From the NCBI GenBank assembly GCA_028015205.1, contig CM051517.1, positions 46,325,135 to 46,389,134 of the forward strand: DNA of 64,000 nucleotides. The letters run 5' to 3'. The stretch's first letter is position 1, and each line of letters starts with the position of its first letter. A model generated the notes under the pieces. That model did no database searches. It had not been told where the DNA came from and was given only the letters and a program-made list of their open reading frames with translations. The stretch is from Mytilisepta virgata (taxonomy: Eukaryota > Mollusca > Bivalvia > Mytilida > Mytilidae). The translations under genes were made by a program, and so were the position numbers. Positions 1-10,347 of this stretch are shown here, in pieces.

Positions 1-116
1 ATGACAATATATAATATAAATTTCATAGCAATAATATTTTTTGTTATTATTGTTATAATATATAATATAAATTTCATAACAATAATATTTGTTATTATTT
101 GTTAATGAATTATCAG

Positions 117-147
117 CATAACGAAAGAAAATAATGAAGAATTGAAG
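117..147 (+). CDS. possible upstream micro-exon of the CENP-H gene (weak)
   Basis: An AG at 115-116 follows a T-rich tract. The next 31 bases read ITKENNEELK and end at a GT (148-149) whose donor context, AAG/GTTACA, is poor. The reading phase ends on a codon boundary, which matches the phase-0 start of the exon at 2844, and the joined peptide would continue a charged coiled coil. The exon is very short and has no independent support, so this is only a suggestion; AT-rich intron sequence could give it by chance. Confidence 0.25.
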
Positions 148-199
148 GTTACACAATCCTGCACACAAAAAAAAATCAAATTTCTTTGAGATTTTTTTT

Positions 200-425
200 T
201 TTTTAGTTTCATACATAAAAAATGGTAATTTGAAAGTTGGAATTAGGTGCCAGGAGATTGTAAGAATGCAGCATTTTGCTCTATTTACCCCAGAGCTGCT
301 GGGGGGCTTTGAGTGGCCCCCAGACCCTCTGCGCATATCACAGCCGCCTACTTTTAGATTTCAGCCTACTACTTCAAATTGTATGGAAAGCCCTGAAGTC
401 ACTGCTCCCATTGAAATTCCAATAA
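200..425. repeat. dispersed bivalve-type repeat fragment
   Basis: The stretch is locally GC-richer and contains the CCAGAGCTGCTGGGGGGCTT and GGCCCCCAGACCC motifs that I recognise from dispersed repeats in bivalve genomic DNA. A short open frame crosses it but shows no protein family. I could not define ends or target duplications. The stretch 426-1190 that follows holds nothing I can recognise. Confidence 0.4.
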
Positions 426-1192
426 TTTTTTGTATGATTTGTTATTAAATGTAAACTCATTGTTAGTTAATAAAATGTTTACAATTTTCATCAGATTCTC
501 TGTTTCTGGTCTTTTTATTTCATATTTAATATCTATGTTTTCATATAGAGCATTCCTTATGTATAGCATAATTTCTGAAAACTAAAGATTCGTATAAAGA
601 CTTGTTATGTCGTAAGATATTAAGAGAGGGTTTCCCTCCAATTTGTTTGATTCAGTATTACGTATGAAAATATATGATCCATACCATGAATGGGTGGATC
701 TGTGATCATTTATGTAAGAAAGTCTTTGTGTGTATCAACCCTTAATGCCATTCAAATCTTTCTTCAACATGACTTGCACTGAAAACTAAAATTTATATCA
801 TTTTTTGTCAAATATCCATAGACGGTGTGGATAGCAGAGCATTTCTTGTCCAAAAAATCTGCTTGAAAATTTGTGCTTATTTTATATATATTTAGCATTG
901 ATATGATACATGCGGAAGTGACCTTGCCATATTATGTATTCTATTGTACAACTATTGTCAAAATAAACAATATATGATAAAGAGAATATGATATGGTTTT
1001 TTTCATATCATCTCCATATCACTCTGACGCATATTGCCCATTGAACAAGCTTTCAGGGTAATATTGGTGTCTTGAAAAAACCCATATGATATTCTATATT
1101 TTTAGTACACAATATGTAAAAATCTGTATGTTTGATTGGACAGTGAGCATTCACTATTTTTGAACAGTCTTTTGTTTATCTTGACTACGGCA

Positions 1193-1765
1193 GACCTCAA
1201 TTTCATGCTTGCGCTTTTTCAGCAACTGTAATACATAAATCCATCATATTTTGTCTATACACATGTAGATAGTTCTTGTGTCCATGTTAGTCTACCCGGT
1301 AATACTTGTCATCCAACCTTGATCTAATTTCATGCTTGAATAACTTGCATACATCCTTGCTATTTAGTCCATTTCTCAGCATCTGAAATACATAGACCTT
1401 CCATATTTGGTCTATAGATAGTTCTTGTTGGTTACATGCCAGTTTAACATATATTGACCAATCTTGACCTCAATATCATGCTTGAGTGACTTGTGTAACA
1501 TTTTTGAGGTTAAGTCTTTTTCTTAGCAACTCTAATACCTAGACCCAATATATTTGGTGTATAGATAGTTCTTGTTGGGTACATGCCAGTCTGACACATG
1601 ATGATTCAAGTTGACCTCAATTTCATGCTTGAGTGACATTTTTGCTATTAAGTCCATTTCTCAGAAACTAATATCTAGACTCACCTTGTTTTGTCTATAG
1701 ATCATGCCAGTCTGACATCTATTACCTGACCTTGACCTTAATTCCATGCTTGAATGACTTGCATC
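1193..1765 (+). repeat. degenerate tandem repeat, about 120-147 bp unit
   Basis: The phrase GACCT-CAATTTCATGCTTGA recurs at about 1193, 1321, 1466, 1613 and 1734. Each copy is followed by an 'AAGTC-ATTTCTCAG' phrase and a 'GTCTATAGATAGTTCTTGTT' phrase. Spacings of 128, 145, 147 and 121 suggest a unit near 147 bp with deletions. The same family appears in reverse orientation at 55576-56166, where it is better preserved. It is non-coding. Confidence 0.8.
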
Positions 1766-1961
1766 ACATTTTCACAAACAAGTCAATTTGTGTGTCCACT
1801 CTTGTTTATAATATTTCTGATATTTACTATAATATTTTGGATATCTATTATTTTACACTGTGTTTGACGGATTTGCAATGCTGCTTAATGAAAAATTATA
1901 TGGTGTTTTCTGACATCTGAAAATTTTATTATTGTCAATTTTTTCAGCTGTTCTAAAATCA

Positions 1962-2798
1962 CCTTTGATTAGATATTAAGTTACGTATGGTATCGTTTTG
2001 GGGAAGGATTCTAACTGGCAAAAATTCAAATTATCATCAGTAGCATACAAGCTGCTTTTAAATTTGGCAAACACATCAAACCTGAATTCAGATTGGCTAA
2101 AATATGTTGAAAGTATTTTCAATGAGTGTGGAGTTTCATACATATGGAGAAACCAATATTTTATCAATCATACATGGCTTAATTTGACAATAAAAACTCG
2201 TCTCCAAGATCAGTTTATACAAACATGGAATACAAATATACAAAACAGTCCGAAAACTTTAAACTATCGATTATTTAAAGATACCTTTGAATTTGAAAAT
2301 TACTTTAATATACTTGACAATAGAGATATATTTACACTTTGCAAATTTAGGTTGGTAAATCATAAATTACCCATTGAAACTGGGCATTGGAATAATGTAA
2401 ATCGTGAAGATAGAAAATGTGATTTATGTTCTTCAAATGATCTTGGAGATGAATTCCATTACTTATTGAAATGTAAATTTTTAGATAATTCTAGAAAAGA
2501 TTATATTGATAGAAAATATTACAAAAATGCAAATATTCTCAAAATGAAAGGTCTTATGTCTGTTAATAAAAAGTCAACTTTAAGAAAATTATGCTGTTTT
2601 ATACGTTTAATAAATGCCAGTGTTTGCCCTCCAGGCTAATTTTCTGACAGCATTCCTAAAGTGTATGTGTTGTAAATATGTTACTTGTGATATTGTTTTA
2701 TCTTTTTTCTCTTACTTTCATTGTATTATATTGTTATATTTATGTATCTGTATACCATTGTTACTGCAAAGGTTATCAGAATAAAGATATATATAGGT
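1962..2798 (+). mobile_element. 5'-truncated LINE (non-LTR retrotransposon), 3' end of the reverse transcriptase ORF
   Basis: An open frame at 1998-2639 (about 210 codons) matches the region after the reverse transcriptase domain of jockey/CR1/L2-type LINE proteins. It has a 'FTLCKFRLVNHKLPIETGHW' segment followed by a zinc-knuckle-like C-x2-C-x9-H-x4-C (CDLC...H....C) near residues 140-160. A 'MVSFWGRILTGK' phrase, typical of the same proteins, precedes it in another frame at about 1987-2025, so there is a one-base frameshift there. The ORF is followed by a 3' UTR ending in AATAAAGATATATA near 2797. The reverse transcriptase core and endonuclease are missing, as usual for 5' truncation. It lies just upstream of a CENP-H exon, on the same strand. 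Confidence 0.8.
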
Positions 2799-2843
2799 CA
2801 GGATTTGCTGTTGTGAAAAAATGTTTCTTGATCTATTTTACAG

Positions 2844-2895
2844 AATACTTCCGAACTAAGGAATAAACTTGACAGCTTGAAAAAGGAAAATTTTG
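2844..2895 (+). CDS. CENPH: CENP-H internal exon (coiled coil)
   Basis: The acceptor ATTTTACAG ends at 2843, and the 52-base exon reads NTSELRNKLDSLKKENF plus one base. The donor GTAAGT starts at 2896. The exon ends in phase 1, and the next exon at 5360 supplies GA to complete a glycine codon. The peptide is a charged heptad-like helix, matching the coiled coil that precedes the conserved tail of CENP-H, a subunit of the inner kinetochore (CCAN) complex that sits on CENP-A chromatin. Assignment to CENP-H depends on in-phase linkage to the last exon at 18297. By itself the peptide is only a coiled coil. Confidence 0.65.
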
Positions 2896-3100
2896 GTAAG
2901 TTTTTTAAGGTAATCATATTAGTATTTTATTCGGTAAGAAAGGATATGCAAAAACATATAGATTATTGACATGAAATTCACATCTGCACATAATAAAAGT
3001 TAGGGTAAATACTTCCTTTTATCATTAAAAAATTAAGATAACAAAGTTATCAATTACTATATATTCATTTAATTTTTTTCTCTCTTGCTCTCTGTTGATT

Positions 3101-3116
3101 GGGGGGGGGGGGGGGG
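3101..3116. repeat. poly-G run
   Basis: Sixteen consecutive G residues within the CENP-H intron. It could form a G-quadruplex when transcribed; there is no other structure around it. Confidence 0.95.
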
Positions 3117-4240
3117 TTATAAAATTGTAATATGGTTTATTATCAATGAAATACATGTATTAATAGCATTTTGTAGAATTTTAATTTTTATGCATCCTCT
3201 CAAGTCTAGGTGTATATAGTACAGACTGTTAAAGCGACTGCTATTATACACTATTCTACATGTGCCTTTTTCACCCAAAACCTAATTTCACTAAAGACTG
3301 TTTCTTCATGAATTTTTACCTTACAAATTCACATTTCCAATGAAATTTGAATAGACTATAACTTTATTTGCATATACACGAGATTGTTTAACTTTTTAAA
3401 TCTGAATGGCTGCTTATTTAGAAAATTTTGGGTTCGGAAATATAGTTTTGTTGCAAGGTAGGAAAATTTAGATAAAAATTTTAATTTTTATGGCAGATTT
3501 GCAGATATGTCATGTCATGTTCCATATGAATAAATTCTGAAAACGAAGCAAGATTTACTTACAGATGTTCCTGAATGCTTTATAATGGGATTGAGTGGTG
3601 GAACTTTAAAAAATCAAGCAATAATGAATCCAAAATTGAAATTAATGGAAGTGGTACTTAGTACAATTTCCCATGTTTTCCCCCTGAAATCCTAGAAACC
3701 TGGCACTTTCCATTCATCATTCCATATTTTTAAGGCCAAGGTTAATGATGTGTATGAATTGTGATTTCAAATTGGTTCAACCAAGGCATTGAATGTTATA
3801 CAAGCCCATAATAATTGCACTATGTTTGTCAGGGGTCCCTTGTCTACACTAGGACACAGAACCCCTGGCTTATGAGGATATTTTTATGTCACTTCTGTTA
3901 ATTGTCAAGTTGAAGTGGGTAAGAAAATAGCTCATATAATGTGTAAATGTTACCTTTTAGCAATTGACTTAGAAGGCTGACAAATATCATTGATACATTG
4001 CAGAGTTACCTCCCATGGAATGTTTTTCTTTCAACTGTTAGAAACCAAATTAGTAAAGTTTTGTAAAATATAAATTCTTTTTATATTAGTGTTAAATTAC
4101 TTAATTTACAACTTTTTAATTTGACATCCAGGCAATATTCCAGGAAACAATAAATTTTTAAACCTCCCTTGTACATAAGATGGTTTTAACCTAACTTTGA
4201 TAGTTTAAGGTTTTGGGTTTTTCAGAGTTTTTTGCCACGA

Positions 4241-4286
4241 GGACAACTGATGATTCCTAAGTTGGCTGAATATACATATCATGTGC
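4241..4286 (+). ncRNA. degenerate hammerhead-ribozyme-like repeat
   Basis: GGACAA is followed by the core CTGATGA (4247-4253), a weak stem II (CC...GG), a damaged second core strand (TGAATA), an ATA-TACA-TAT hairpin and ATGTGC. The order is the same as in the better copies at 25875 and 41498. Stem I retains about four of six pairs and the GAAA strand is broken, so it is probably inactive. The downstream flank (TGTGCATTAAAAATAG) also resembles the other copies. Confidence 0.35.
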
Positions 4287-5359
4287 ATTAAAAATAGTAT
4301 CATACAATATTTATTCAGTATGCAGTAATCAAAAAATAATTGTGGAATGTTGTGTTGATGTAGACATTATCCATCCCAGTAATGTCAAGGTTAAAAAAAT
4401 CTAATGGGGTTTAAGAAAAATTGATTTCTGTTTTTTAAGTTTGAATCATGATATTTGGTTGTTGATTCTGAAACAAGTTCAAAACACACACCATGTTCTG
4501 ATGTGGACATTAAACATTATTAGAATTTTGCACATTGTGCAATACTAACTCCGCAAAATTATTATATAACATATATTATCAATTTGTTGATAATCTTTTC
4601 ATTGGATCTTTTAACAGTCACTGACTCACATGACATAGTAATGTTTATTTTTGTCAAACATGCCAGTCTTTATTAAGCATCATATAAATTATATTTGTTA
4701 TGTTCTATTGAAGGAACAATAGTATAGGTTCAAAATCTGGGTTTATGTCTATTTCTCTAACTTGACATGATCAAAGTAGCTATGTATTGGTAACACGTTG
4801 GGCTGTTGGTGAAAATCTTCAACATTGATATATTGATATTGATGTGCTACTCCTGGCTCAGATTTCATTTCTTGGGTAAAAAGTGTGTACATAATAAGAA
4901 ATGGGTTTAAAAAAGGTATACCTTATAAGCTTGTTTATAATAAAATTATTTTAATTTTCTATTTAGGTTTTCAGTTCATTTGTTTGGATCGTATCTACAA
5001 ATAACAGAAATTAAATGACCCTTTTTCATTCCGATTTTTTTCTTATAGGCCTAATTAATATATAAAGATATTCATATATAGATACATGTATTAACATAAA
5101 ATCATAACATAATTGTCACACATGTTTAAGCAAAAGAAAAGTGCTTTTGTTGCTGTTCTCCATCTTAAAGTTATAGTTAGGTCATTAACACAAGAAAAAA
5201 TCTCTGACCCAATGCAAGTTAAAGATAGCCAGCTGATTCTTTGGTTAAGTCAAATCTGCTCTGAAAGGCATGTTTTTAAGGTCAGGTCAATAAGTTTACT
5301 CATAATAACAGACAGAGGAATCTATAAAAAATAGTGCCATAATATGATAATGGTTTCAG

Positions 5360-5450
5360 GAAAAAGAACCAAAAGTAGAAGAATAATGTCAGAAATCAAA
5401 CAGAAAAATGAAGCCAAACAACAAATAATAAAAGATTCCGAAACAATGCA
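5360..5450 (+). CDS. CENPH: CENP-H internal exon (coiled coil)
   Basis: The acceptor GGTTTCAG ends at 5359 and the strong donor GTAAGT starts at 5451. The 91-base exon encodes about 30 residues, (G)KRTKSRRIMSEIKQKNEAKQ..., rich in K, E and Q and ending DSETM plus CA. That CA is completed to a glutamine codon by the first base of the exon at 18297. The segment corresponds to the part of the CENP-H coiled coil just before the C-terminal block, and the total spacing to the conserved tail is close to that of vertebrate CENP-H. The following intron is about 12.8 kb, enlarged by mobile elements. Confidence 0.7.
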
Positions 5451-6517
5451 GTAAGTAATCGTTTTATTTGGAAATACTGTTAACATTAGATATCTCAAAA
5501 TTCTTGATACGAGAAAGTAATTCATTGGTCCAATTTTAATACATTTCCTTTCATCTCAAATTACCAGCATTTTGAAAATCCTTTTAAGTTGAAGGTAATT
5601 AGAAGCAGATGTATTTGTGTGTGAGTTAAAGTATTGTGAAAACATGGTTTTGAAATTAAAATGCAGGTGCCCTCTAGGTAAAGCCATGTGGGTATTTTGT
5701 TGTAACTACTAGTACAATGTACTAATGATGACTAGCCCGTCAATATTGAGTCCAAATTCAGCTTACAAGTGGCAATTTGTGATAGAGTCCTGATCTTAGT
5801 TCACAATGATCTCCAGTTTAATGTCAAAGGTCACTTATTCTCTCTGACTTCTTGCACAGTAAAAATCAGTTGCAACAATACAGCCAATTTCACCAAAGGT
5901 AGTGTAAAACCCTTGTAAATCTTAAACTAAATGCACAAGTCAGAAAGTAGTACATACATGTATATTTGAAAAGTATGTTCTAATAATGTTAAATAAGATG
6001 TTTCTTTAAGGGGGTAAAGAAATTAGCTGTAACAGATATTACACATGCATGTTTTGTTTTATAGTTTTACATATTTTTCCAATGAACTTGTATGGGTTCT
6101 CATAAGAAAAGCAGTACTAAAAAAGCACATTTATTGCTGTTCTTCATCTTGAAAATTGCTGTATGGGGTTCAACAGTAAGCCAAAAGCTCACATATTACG
6201 CCTAAAATAAAAATTTCATTTGTTTGGCATTGCCGCCCAACCCACTGAAAAACTTGCACCCAAATAATTTTATTTACATTTCCGATTTTTTTTTTTTTTT
6301 TGTATTTAAAAAAATTGGAATCGTGCCGGAATTTTGATCGTATCCATGGAGCTTGTTCCAGGCTTTACTTATTTCAAATCACAATCATAAAAGCGCTTGC
6401 TGTACACTGTATTGGGAGCAAACGTGTTATACTCCCTTTCGGGGATTCAAAATTGTATACTATATTTTTGCAAGTTCCTAAATTTTATCACGTGACACTG
6501 ATAAAATTTAAGGCATG
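5451..6517 (+). other. CENP-H intron before the MITE, nothing recognised
   Basis: AT-rich sequence with short open frames lacking any family signature. A phrase of about 45 bases around 5130-5175 loosely resembles one near 6100-6160, possibly relics of one repeat. Nothing else can be supported. Confidence 0.4.
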
Positions 6518-7381
6518 CTGTGGATTCATTTATTTTCGTGGATACCAATTTTCGTGGACAGAGGAAAAAATGCATTTCGTGGGATACCTAAATTCGTGGA
6601 TTGCTGGCTTAGAAAAAAATATAAAAAGTTGTTGAAATACTTAAATTCGTGGATTGGCACATCAGATATCATGAAAATACTGCGACAAAACGTGTCGATC
6701 AGTGATATTGTACAGTAAAGTACTGATTTAAAGCGCTCATTAAACAGTCTGACAAACAGATTCTTTAAATTTGTAACGGAACAATTAAAGCTTGTCATGA
6801 ATTTAACAAGATTAACAAAATCCGTAATTATTTACTTATTATGTTAAACAGGTGTGAAATATATATTGACAAAATTGCAATCAGTTGTCACCAAATACAA
6901 AATGTACCTCGGGGCATATACATACATATTTTTAATCCGATTACGATCAATAATTTCTGCTTTATTATCTTTTGACAAGATGTTTTTACTGTAATTTATG
7001 AGAAAGTCTGTATTGTTTAGGTCTATTTAGGATTAAGATTTTTCTTGAATGTTTGAATTAAAAAAAAAACCGGAAGTGAATTCCGCGACAATTTACACAG
7101 TCAAAATCTTTTTAAAGAAAATTGTTTGAGCGTTTATATGTTACGAAAGACAAAATTACATGAAACACTATGTCCTCTGTGGATATAGCTAAGTCATCAT
7201 ATGTCAGAATTCAAGTACATGCTGTAAAAACGCAATTGTTCAAAACTCCGTGGTTTCAAACTTCATTGCATTTAAACAAGAGTAAAAATATTATTTTCCG
7301 TTGGATATTTAAATTCGTGGTTTACTGGGATCCACGAAAACCACGAAAATTGGTATACCACGAATATTAATGAATCCACAG
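6518..7381. mobile_element. MITE-like element with inverted termini
   Basis: The left end (CTGTGGATTCATTTATTTTC, then GGATACCAATTTTCGTGGA) is the inverted copy of the right end (CCACGAAAATTGGTATACCA, then ...ATGAATCCACAG). This gives terminal inverted repeats of about 45 bp around 864 bp. The right flank begins TA, consistent with a TA target site; the left flank reads TG, probably a mutation. 'AAATTCGTGG' phrases recur inside at about 6588, 6641 and 7310. The terminal sequence is one I recognise from molluscan DNA. No transposase is present, so this is a non-autonomous copy. It lies in the CENP-H intron. Confidence 0.75.
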
Positions 7382-7687
7382 TAACATCCATTACGCTTTG
7401 AAGCATAGAGCAAATCAATCATTTTCGATTTAATTATTTAAGATTCTGCTTTGAAACAATATTTTTTAATTAGATTATTTTATTATATTTTAAAGAAATT
7501 CATTTTCAAGAAAAAATATACCGTTATAATAATGATTTTTTAATCTGAAGCATGCATTTTTCAACGTCTATGAATAGTCCGATTGAAACGATGAAAATAA
7601 ACAATTTCTGAAAACTTTCACGTTATAAGATATGTTTCCACTTTCTGCAATTGTCTTTCATTCCTATTAATGTTTTAAAGAAAAATA

Positions 7688-8305
7688 TGTTATGATGTTG
7701 TAATTATTATATTTATTTATCTTGGCCTAATTTGTTTTGCATAACATGTATAATATGTTTATATAATACTTATAGTTGTTTACCAAATAATGTTATAACT
7801 GCGCAGTTTAGAAATCACTGGAACAATAATAGATACTGATGGAATGACTAGAACTTTCTATTTGACTTACATAATAATTCTGGTGTAATTCAAACTTCTA
7901 CCATATTCTAGAAGGATTCTATGGATTTCGTGGTGGTTATATATACGGACGAAGGTTGGACTTTCAAAACATAACATATCGGACCAAACGTTAACATTCT
8001 TGTGTTCTCAGCTGTTGGATTGACACACTTTTATTTACGTTTCACACATCATACTTGACACACTTTTACTTACGTTACATCATACTAGATTGTGACTGAT
8101 TGGATATAATATTCCGTTTGGATTCCCGCAACAGTGACGAGAAGAATTCCGGATACAGAAAAGACATAGGATTTTGAACAGTTAAGTTGACATTTTATTT
8201 CGTGTAATATTTTTGTAAACTTGTATATAATAAATCTTGTTAAATTTTATTATTGATTTGTGTCTTTTGTTGGCTACAATTTAAAAGGTGATTTCGGCAG
8301 TAACA
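7688..8305 (+). repeat. 5' LTR
   Basis: A 618-bp terminal repeat beginning TGTTATG and ending CAGTAACA, so its ends are the short inverted pair TGTTA/TAACA. It matches 13104-13729. It carries TATATATA at 7938-7945 and AATAAA at 8229-8234, the likely promoter and polyadenylation signals. It lacks 8 bases present near 13157 in the 3' copy. Confidence 0.95.
7938..7945 (+). promoter_or_regulatory. probable TATA box of the LTR
   Basis: TATATATA followed by CGGACGAAGG, about 250 bases into the LTR. The same sequence is kept in the 3' LTR. No transcript start can be proven from sequence alone. Confidence 0.5.
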
Positions 8306-8310
8306 GAAAT

Positions 8311-8329
8311 TGGGGGCTCGTCTCGGGAT
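8311..8329 (+). other. primer-binding site, tRNA-Pro type
   Basis: TGGGGGCTCGTCTCGGGAT starts five bases after the LTR. It equals the 3' end complement of tRNA-Pro (the 18-base proline site used by many retroviruses) apart from one extra base. This is where minus-strand DNA synthesis would start. Confidence 0.8.
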
Positions 8330-8394
8330 AACATTAATATCTTATTAAATTTTTTCAGTATTTTTATTAGAATTAGCCAACAAAATTCTACAAA

Positions 8395-10347
8395 ATGGCA
8401 TTTGATGCTGGTAAATTTTTGAAAACACCAGACCTGGAGGGGTTTGATAAATTAAAGAAAGAAGAATTAGTGTTGCTTGCTAAACATCTAAAAATAGATT
8501 TTAGAGTATCTATGAGAAAACAAATTATAAAAAATTTGGTAATAGACAATTTAGTTGATTCAGAAATTTTTGGTGAAGAGGCTCTTGACCTCAAAGTTGA
8601 AAATGTTGATGCTTTCAAATTAAAACAGCTTGAATTAGAACATGAACTTAAATTAAAACAATTAGAAAAAGAAGAAAAACAATTACAGGCAGAACTTGAA
8701 ATGAGGGAAAGGTTAGAGATGGAGAAAATAAAAATAGAAATAGCTAAAGTAGAAAGCAACACTAAATATGAGTCAAAATCAGAACATTTTGATGCAGCAA
8801 AAAATATACGTTTGGTTCCTAAATTTTGTGAAAAAACAGTTGATAATTTTTTTCCACAGTTTGAGAAAATTGCTCAAAATTTGAAATGGCCAAAGCCTTA
8901 TTGGACTACAATGCTGCAAAGAGTTTTTGTGGCCAAGGCCGCTGACATTTACTCAGCACTTTCTTCAGAAAAAAGATCTGATTATGACACTGTTACACAG
9001 GAAGTTTTGAAAGCTTATGAGCTAGTGCCAGAAGCATATAGACAGAAATTTAGGTCTTATAAAAAGTTTGAAACACAAACCTATGTTGAATTTGCTAGGG
9101 AAAAAGAAGATTTATTTAATAAATGGCTTACGTCAAAGAAAATAGATAACAATTTTGATAAATTAAGACAATTAATCTTATTAGAAGAGTTCAAGCAGTG
9201 TGTTAATTTAGACTTAAAAACACATTTAGACGACAAAACTGTTGAGACATTGCACGATGCAGCTGTTGTTTCCGATAATTATATCCTTTCACATAAAAGA
9301 AGTTTCAAAGGTCAAAATTTTAATACTTCAAGCAGAAATTACAAAAGTCAAAGCACTGAGCGTACTGATAGTAAGCCTGTTGCACAGAATAAGAGTCTGT
9401 CTAGTTATAATATGTCTGGTCCAAAATTTGATACTTTTGAGAAGAAGTCACTAACTTGTGCTTATTGTAAGAAAAATGGTCACCTGATGGCTGATTGTTT
9501 TAGACTCCAGAAGAAGAATGAAAGAGATAATAAGCCCAAGTCCAGTGCTTGTATGACACCCGTTGTTACCAATAAGTTGGAATGTCCTGCGAGTCAGGCT
9601 TTTAAGTCCAGTTTTTGTGATTACATGGAGGATTATAAACCCTTTATGTCTGATGGGTTTGTTTCTATTGTTAATAATACTACTCCTCAGCCTATTAAGA
9701 TTTTAGGGGACATTGGAGCTTCTCAGACTTTGTTGTTAGAAGGTGTGTTGCCTTTGTCCGAGGAGACGTCCGTTGGTGCCTACGTTTTGTTACGAGGTGT
9801 GGAGTTAGGTTGTATAGATTGTCCCCTCCATCGTATTTATTTGAAGTCAGATTTAATTACTGGACCAGTTGTTGTGGGTGTTCGTCCTACTCTCCCTGTT
9901 GAGGGTGTTTCATTATTGCTAATAAATGATCTAGCTAGGAACAAAGTGGTTGCTGAACCAATTGTTACAAGTGAACCGGTGGTGGATGTTAAATCACCTG
10001 AAGATGATGCTGAACTGTATCCAGTTTGTGTTGTTACTAGGGCGATGGCAAGAAAACAACAAGACGAAGATTTACAAGAAGGCCAGTATGATTATATGGA
10101 CCCTTCTGACTCTTTCTTTGCCGACATTGAAGGTCCCGGTAGCTCAGAAAAGGCCATAAGACCACCTGGTACTAACAAGCATGTAATTATGCCATGGCCA
10201 GACGTGAACAGCCATTCATTAGACAAAAGAACATTTAGGGAAGAACAGAATAAAGACCCTGAGGTTCTTCAGCTCTGCAAAAGGGCTCTACCCCAAGAAG
10301 AAGCAGACAAAGTGGCCGAATGTTACTACCATCATGTGGCATTTTGA
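8395..10347 (+). CDS. Gag with degenerate protease domain (LTR element)
   Basis: Intact 650-codon frame. Residues 1-55 form a short helical, SAP-like region, and about 65-120 a highly charged KQLE-rich coiled coil. About 130-300 match the capsid region of Gypsy-type Gag (core phrase KFRSYKKFETQTYVEFAREK). A CCHC zinc knuckle (C-x2-C-x4-H-x4-C) begins at residue 355 and would bind the genomic RNA. From about residue 430 comes a retropepsin-like domain: ILGDIGASQ at about 436, later LLLINDLA. The usual catalytic D-T/S-G is D-I-G here, so the protease is probably impaired. The frame then runs into the integrase zinc-binding region (EEQNKDPEVLQLCKRA) and stops at 10345-10347, where the rest continues in another frame. 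The start is the first ATG after the primer-binding site. Confidence 0.9.
   Translation: MAFDAGKFLKTPDLEGFDKLKKEELVLLAKHLKIDFRVSMRKQIIKNLVIDNLVDSEIFGEEALDLKVENVDAFKLKQLELEHELKLKQLEKEEKQLQAELEMRERLEMEKIKIEIAKVESNTKYESKSEHFDAAKNIRLVPKFCEKTVDNFFPQFEKIAQNLKWPKPYWTTMLQRVFVAKAADIYSALSSEKRSDYDTVTQEVLKAYELVPEAYRQKFRSYKKFETQTYVEFAREKEDLFNKWLTSKKIDNNFDKLRQLILLEEFKQCVNLDLKTHLDDKTVETLHDAAVVSDNYILSHKRSFKGQNFNTSSRNYKSQSTERTDSKPVAQNKSLSSYNMSGPKFDTFEKKSLTCAYCKKNGHLMADCFRLQKKNERDNKPKSSACMTPVVTNKLECPASQAFKSSFCDYMEDYKPFMSDGFVSIVNNTTPQPIKILGDIGASQTLLLEGVLPLSEETSVGAYVLLRGVELGCIDCPLHRIYLKSDLITGPVVVGVRPTLPVEGVSLLLINDLARNKVVAEPIVTSEPVVDVKSPEDDAELYPVCVVTRAMARKQQDEDLQEGQYDYMDPSDSFFADIEGPGSSEKAIRPPGTNKHVIMPWPDVNSHSLDKRTFREEQNKDPEVLQLCKRALPQEEADKVAECYYHHVAF

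Larger units (their letters stand above)
2896..5359 (+). other. CENP-H intron, no coding signal seen
   Basis: AT-rich intron between the exons at 2844 and 5360. It holds a 16-base G run (3101-3116) and a degenerate hammerhead-like repeat (4241-4286). I see no other recognisable gene or repeat. Confidence 0.55.

Noticed and set aside
8388..8762. 124-codon serine-rich frame on the minus strand
   Set aside because: It is antisense to the start of Gag and mirrors its lysine/glutamate-rich codons; no family features.
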